A stretch of 7,096 bases of DNA from Paracoccaceae bacterium (GTDB lineage Bacteria; Pseudomonadota; Alphaproteobacteria; Rhodobacterales; Rhodobacteraceae). The number at the start of each line of letters is the position of its first letter. The first letter of the stretch is position 1. Made by a program: the position numbers and the translations under genes. The stretch lies in the NCBI GenBank assembly GCA_024644285.1, contig JAHELH010000049.1, positions 1-7,096 on the forward strand, read 5' to 3'. The notes below the pieces were generated by a model. The model saw nothing but the letters and a program-made list of their open reading frames with translations, made no database searches and was not told the DNA's origin. Shown here piece after piece: positions 5,582 through 7,096 of this stretch.

Positions 5582-6694
5582 CAGCCGTTGAAGGGCTTGA
5601 CCGTGCTGGATTTCTCGACACTTCTGCCGGGTCCGCTGGCCTCTTTGCTGCTAGCGGAGGCCGGCGCGCGCGTCGTCAAGGTCGAGCGTCCTGGATCTGG
5701 CGACGAGATGCGGCATTACCCGCCGTTGCTGGATGGCCATAGCGTGCCGTTCGCGATGCTGAACCGGGGGAAGGAAAGCCTGGCGGTCGACCTGAAATCC
5801 GCAGAGGACCGCACGCGGCTGGCGGGGTGGCTGGGGCGGGCCGACATATTGATCGAACAATTCCGGCCTGGGGTCATGGCGCGGCTCGGTCTGGACTACG
5901 AGACCCTCTCTGCGCGATATCCACGGCTGATCTACTGCTCGGTGACGGGGTTCGGGCAAAGCGGGCCCAGGGCGCAGGTTGCCGGCCACGATCTGAATTA
6001 TGTCGCCGATACCGGGCTCTTGTCGCTGGCGATGGGTCCGCCCGAGGCGCCGGTCGTGCCGCCGGCGCTGATCGCGGATATCGCTGGCGGCGCTTATCCG
6101 GCCGTGATGAACATCCTGCTGGCGCTTCTGTCGCGGGCCGGGACAGGCAAGGGCGCGCACCTGGACATCTCGATGACGGACAACCTGTTTCCGCTGATGT
6201 GGTGGGCGCTGGGCCAGGTGGCCGCCACCGGCGAGGCGCCGGGGAATGCCGACGACCTGCTGACGGGTGGCACGGCGCGGTACCGCCTTTACCCCACCAG
6301 CGACGGCGAGACGCTGGCGGCGGCGCCGATCGAGGAAAGGTTCTGGCGCACGTTCTGCGAGGTGATCGGGCTGGACGCCAGCCTGCGGGACGATGCCGCC
6401 GATCCGCCCGCAACAGTGCGGGGCGTGGCGAAGATAATCGCATCCCGGACCGCCGAGGAATGGCGCGCGGCATTCGCCGGCGTCGACGCCTGTGCGGTGA
6501 TCGTCCGCGATCTGACCGCGGCGCTGTCGGATCCGCATTACCGCGCGCGCGGCCTGCACGATCGGGCGACGCGATTGCCTGGCGGCCAGGACATCGCTGC
6601 CCTGCCTGTACCGGTGGTGTCGGCATTCCGCGAGCATCCGTCGGAAACGTCCGCCGCGCCCGCGCTCGGATCGCTAAGCGGCAATCAGGCCTGA
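5579..6694 (+). CDS. CaiB/BaiF (family III) CoA-transferase superfamily protein, alpha-methylacyl-CoA racemase-like
   Basis: A 371-residue cytosolic enzyme. The N-terminal PLKGLTVLDFSTLLPGP and GARVVKVERPGSGDEMR (29-45), followed by LNRGKESLAVDLK (61-73), are hallmarks of family III CoA-transferases. Within the family it looks like the racemase branch. His137 in AGHDLNYVA, Asp167 in LIADIAGG and Glu252 in PIEERFW correspond in motif and exact spacing (30 and 85 residues) to His126, Asp156 and Glu241 of Mycobacterium tuberculosis MCR. The likely reaction is inversion of the 2-methyl centre of a branched acyl-CoA, used before beta-oxidation; a CoA-transfer role is the alternative. Start ATG 5579 has GGGAGG six bases upstream; the ATG at 5573 is directly against that site and so less likely. 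It diverges from lacI and its last 10 bp overlap the convergent gene on the other strand. Confidence 0.9.
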   Translation: MQPLKGLTVLDFSTLLPGPLASLLLAEAGARVVKVERPGSGDEMRHYPPLLDGHSVPFAMLNRGKESLAVDLKSAEDRTRLAGWLGRADILIEQFRPGVMARLGLDYETLSARYPRLIYCSVTGFGQSGPRAQVAGHDLNYVADTGLLSLAMGPPEAPVVPPALIADIAGGAYPAVMNILLALLSRAGTGKGAHLDISMTDNLFPLMWWALGQVAATGEAPGNADDLLTGGTARYRLYPTSDGETLAAAPIEERFWRTFCEVIGLDASLRDDAADPPATVRGVAKIIASRTAEEWRAAFAGVDACAVIVRDLTAALSDPHYRARGLHDRATRLPGGQDIAALPVPVVSAFREHPSETSAAPALGSLSGNQA

Positions 6695-7096
6695 TCGGCC
6701 TTGAGGTCGGTCACGGGATGCTTCGGCTTGCGACCCAGGATGCGGCTGATGAGGTCTTCCACCGCGCGGACCGATTTGTCGTAGGTGCAGTGCGATGTCA
6801 CGACGCGGCGCTGACCCAATGGGCCGTCACCAGTGGCGGAAAAGACCTGCCGTTCCGTTAGGACCTTGGGCTCTGGGAACTCTGTCATCACCTTGCCCCG
6901 CGCCCACAGGTCCCTTTCGTCGGCCCTTCGGTTCCAGTCCTTGGCGAGCCCGAGCAGCGGCGTCTTGTGCTCGCGTTCCAAGGCCCGGCTGATCAGGTAC
7001 AGGAACGACTTCTTGTAGAGACCCGCCACCGTATCCTCGGACTCGATCGCGTCGCTGATGATCTCGATGAAGAACCGGTCCCGCTTTACGATGCGC
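6685..7096 (-). CDS. Unrecognised protein, C-terminal 136 residues (5' end outside window)
   Basis: The frame is open from the window edge to a TGA at 6687-6685, and the codon usage (G/C at third positions) looks like real coding sequence. A GTG at 7029 is in frame, but coding character continues upstream of it (RIVKRDRFFIEIISDAIESED), so the gene almost certainly starts beyond the window. The visible part is soluble. A helix-like, mixed charged/hydrophobic stretch (LYKKSFLYLISRALEREHK) is followed by LLGLAKDW, a charged middle region, SHCTYDKSVRAVEDLISRIL near the end, and a lysine-rich tail. The conserved-looking S-H-x-x-Y-D and K-S-F-L-Y-L-I-S-R segments suggest a domain end, perhaps of a hydrolase, but I cannot name the family. 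It converges on the CoA-transferase gene with a 10-bp overlap. Confidence 0.75.
   Translation of the reverse strand, partial: RIVKRDRFFIEIISDAIESEDTVAGLYKKSFLYLISRALEREHKTPLLGLAKDWNRRADERDLWARGKVMTEFPEPKVLTERQVFSATGDGPLGQRRVVTSHCTYDKSVRAVEDLISRILGRKPKHPVTDLKADQA

Noticed and set aside
5651..6637. Minus-strand open frame opposite the CoA-transferase gene
   Set aside because: It is Arg/Gln/His-rich shadow sequence antisense to a well-supported enzyme with conserved active-site residues.

Overview
This is a GC-rich, densely packed window with strong G/C bias at third codon positions. The gene families fit an alphaproteobacterium, most likely of the Rhodobacterales (Roseobacter-type) lineage. 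That placement is inferred from base composition and gene content, because no rRNA or other taxonomic marker is present. I see no tRNA or rRNA gene, CRISPR array, insertion sequence or integrase.

Left part (1-1826): two enzymes of wobble-uridine tRNA modification stand head to head across a 42-bp gap. On the minus strand is mnmD, a stand-alone methyltransferase equivalent to the N-terminal half of E. coli MnmC. On the plus strand is an FAD-dependent oxidoreductase that matches the C-terminal oxidase half. The mnmD stop codon overlaps a possible start (ATGA) of a further minus-strand gene that leaves the window after nine codons.

Middle part (1790-4258, minus strand): a tight three-gene cassette is transcribed in the order GT2 glycosyltransferase, small lipid-A-biosynthesis N-terminal-domain (LAB_N) membrane protein, GT39/ArnT-like membrane glycosyltransferase. 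The first pair overlaps by ATGA and the second is separated by only a few bases. The likely scheme is that GT2 charges a polyprenyl phosphate with a sugar, LAB_N helps at the membrane, and the GT39 enzyme moves the sugar onto an envelope acceptor such as lipid A or LPS core. The end of the GT39 gene overlaps the end of the oxidoreductase gene by 37 bp (convergent).

Right part (4364-7096): a LacI-family regulator (minus strand, probable TTG start) diverges from a CaiB/BaiF family III CoA-transferase gene (plus strand). The CoA-transferase homologue keeps the residues of the alpha-methylacyl-CoA racemase active site. The 183-bp region between them holds a LacI-type operator candidate, a short palindrome and GC-rich inverted repeats. 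The CoA-transferase gene ends in a 10-bp convergent overlap with the 3' end of an unrecognised minus-strand gene that is cut by the window edge.

Most of the window is ordinary chromosomal gene content. The most interesting parts are the GT2-LAB_N-GT39 cassette, the head-to-head unfused MnmC pair, and the lacI/CoA-transferase regulatory region. I found no clear sign of a wholly new system.
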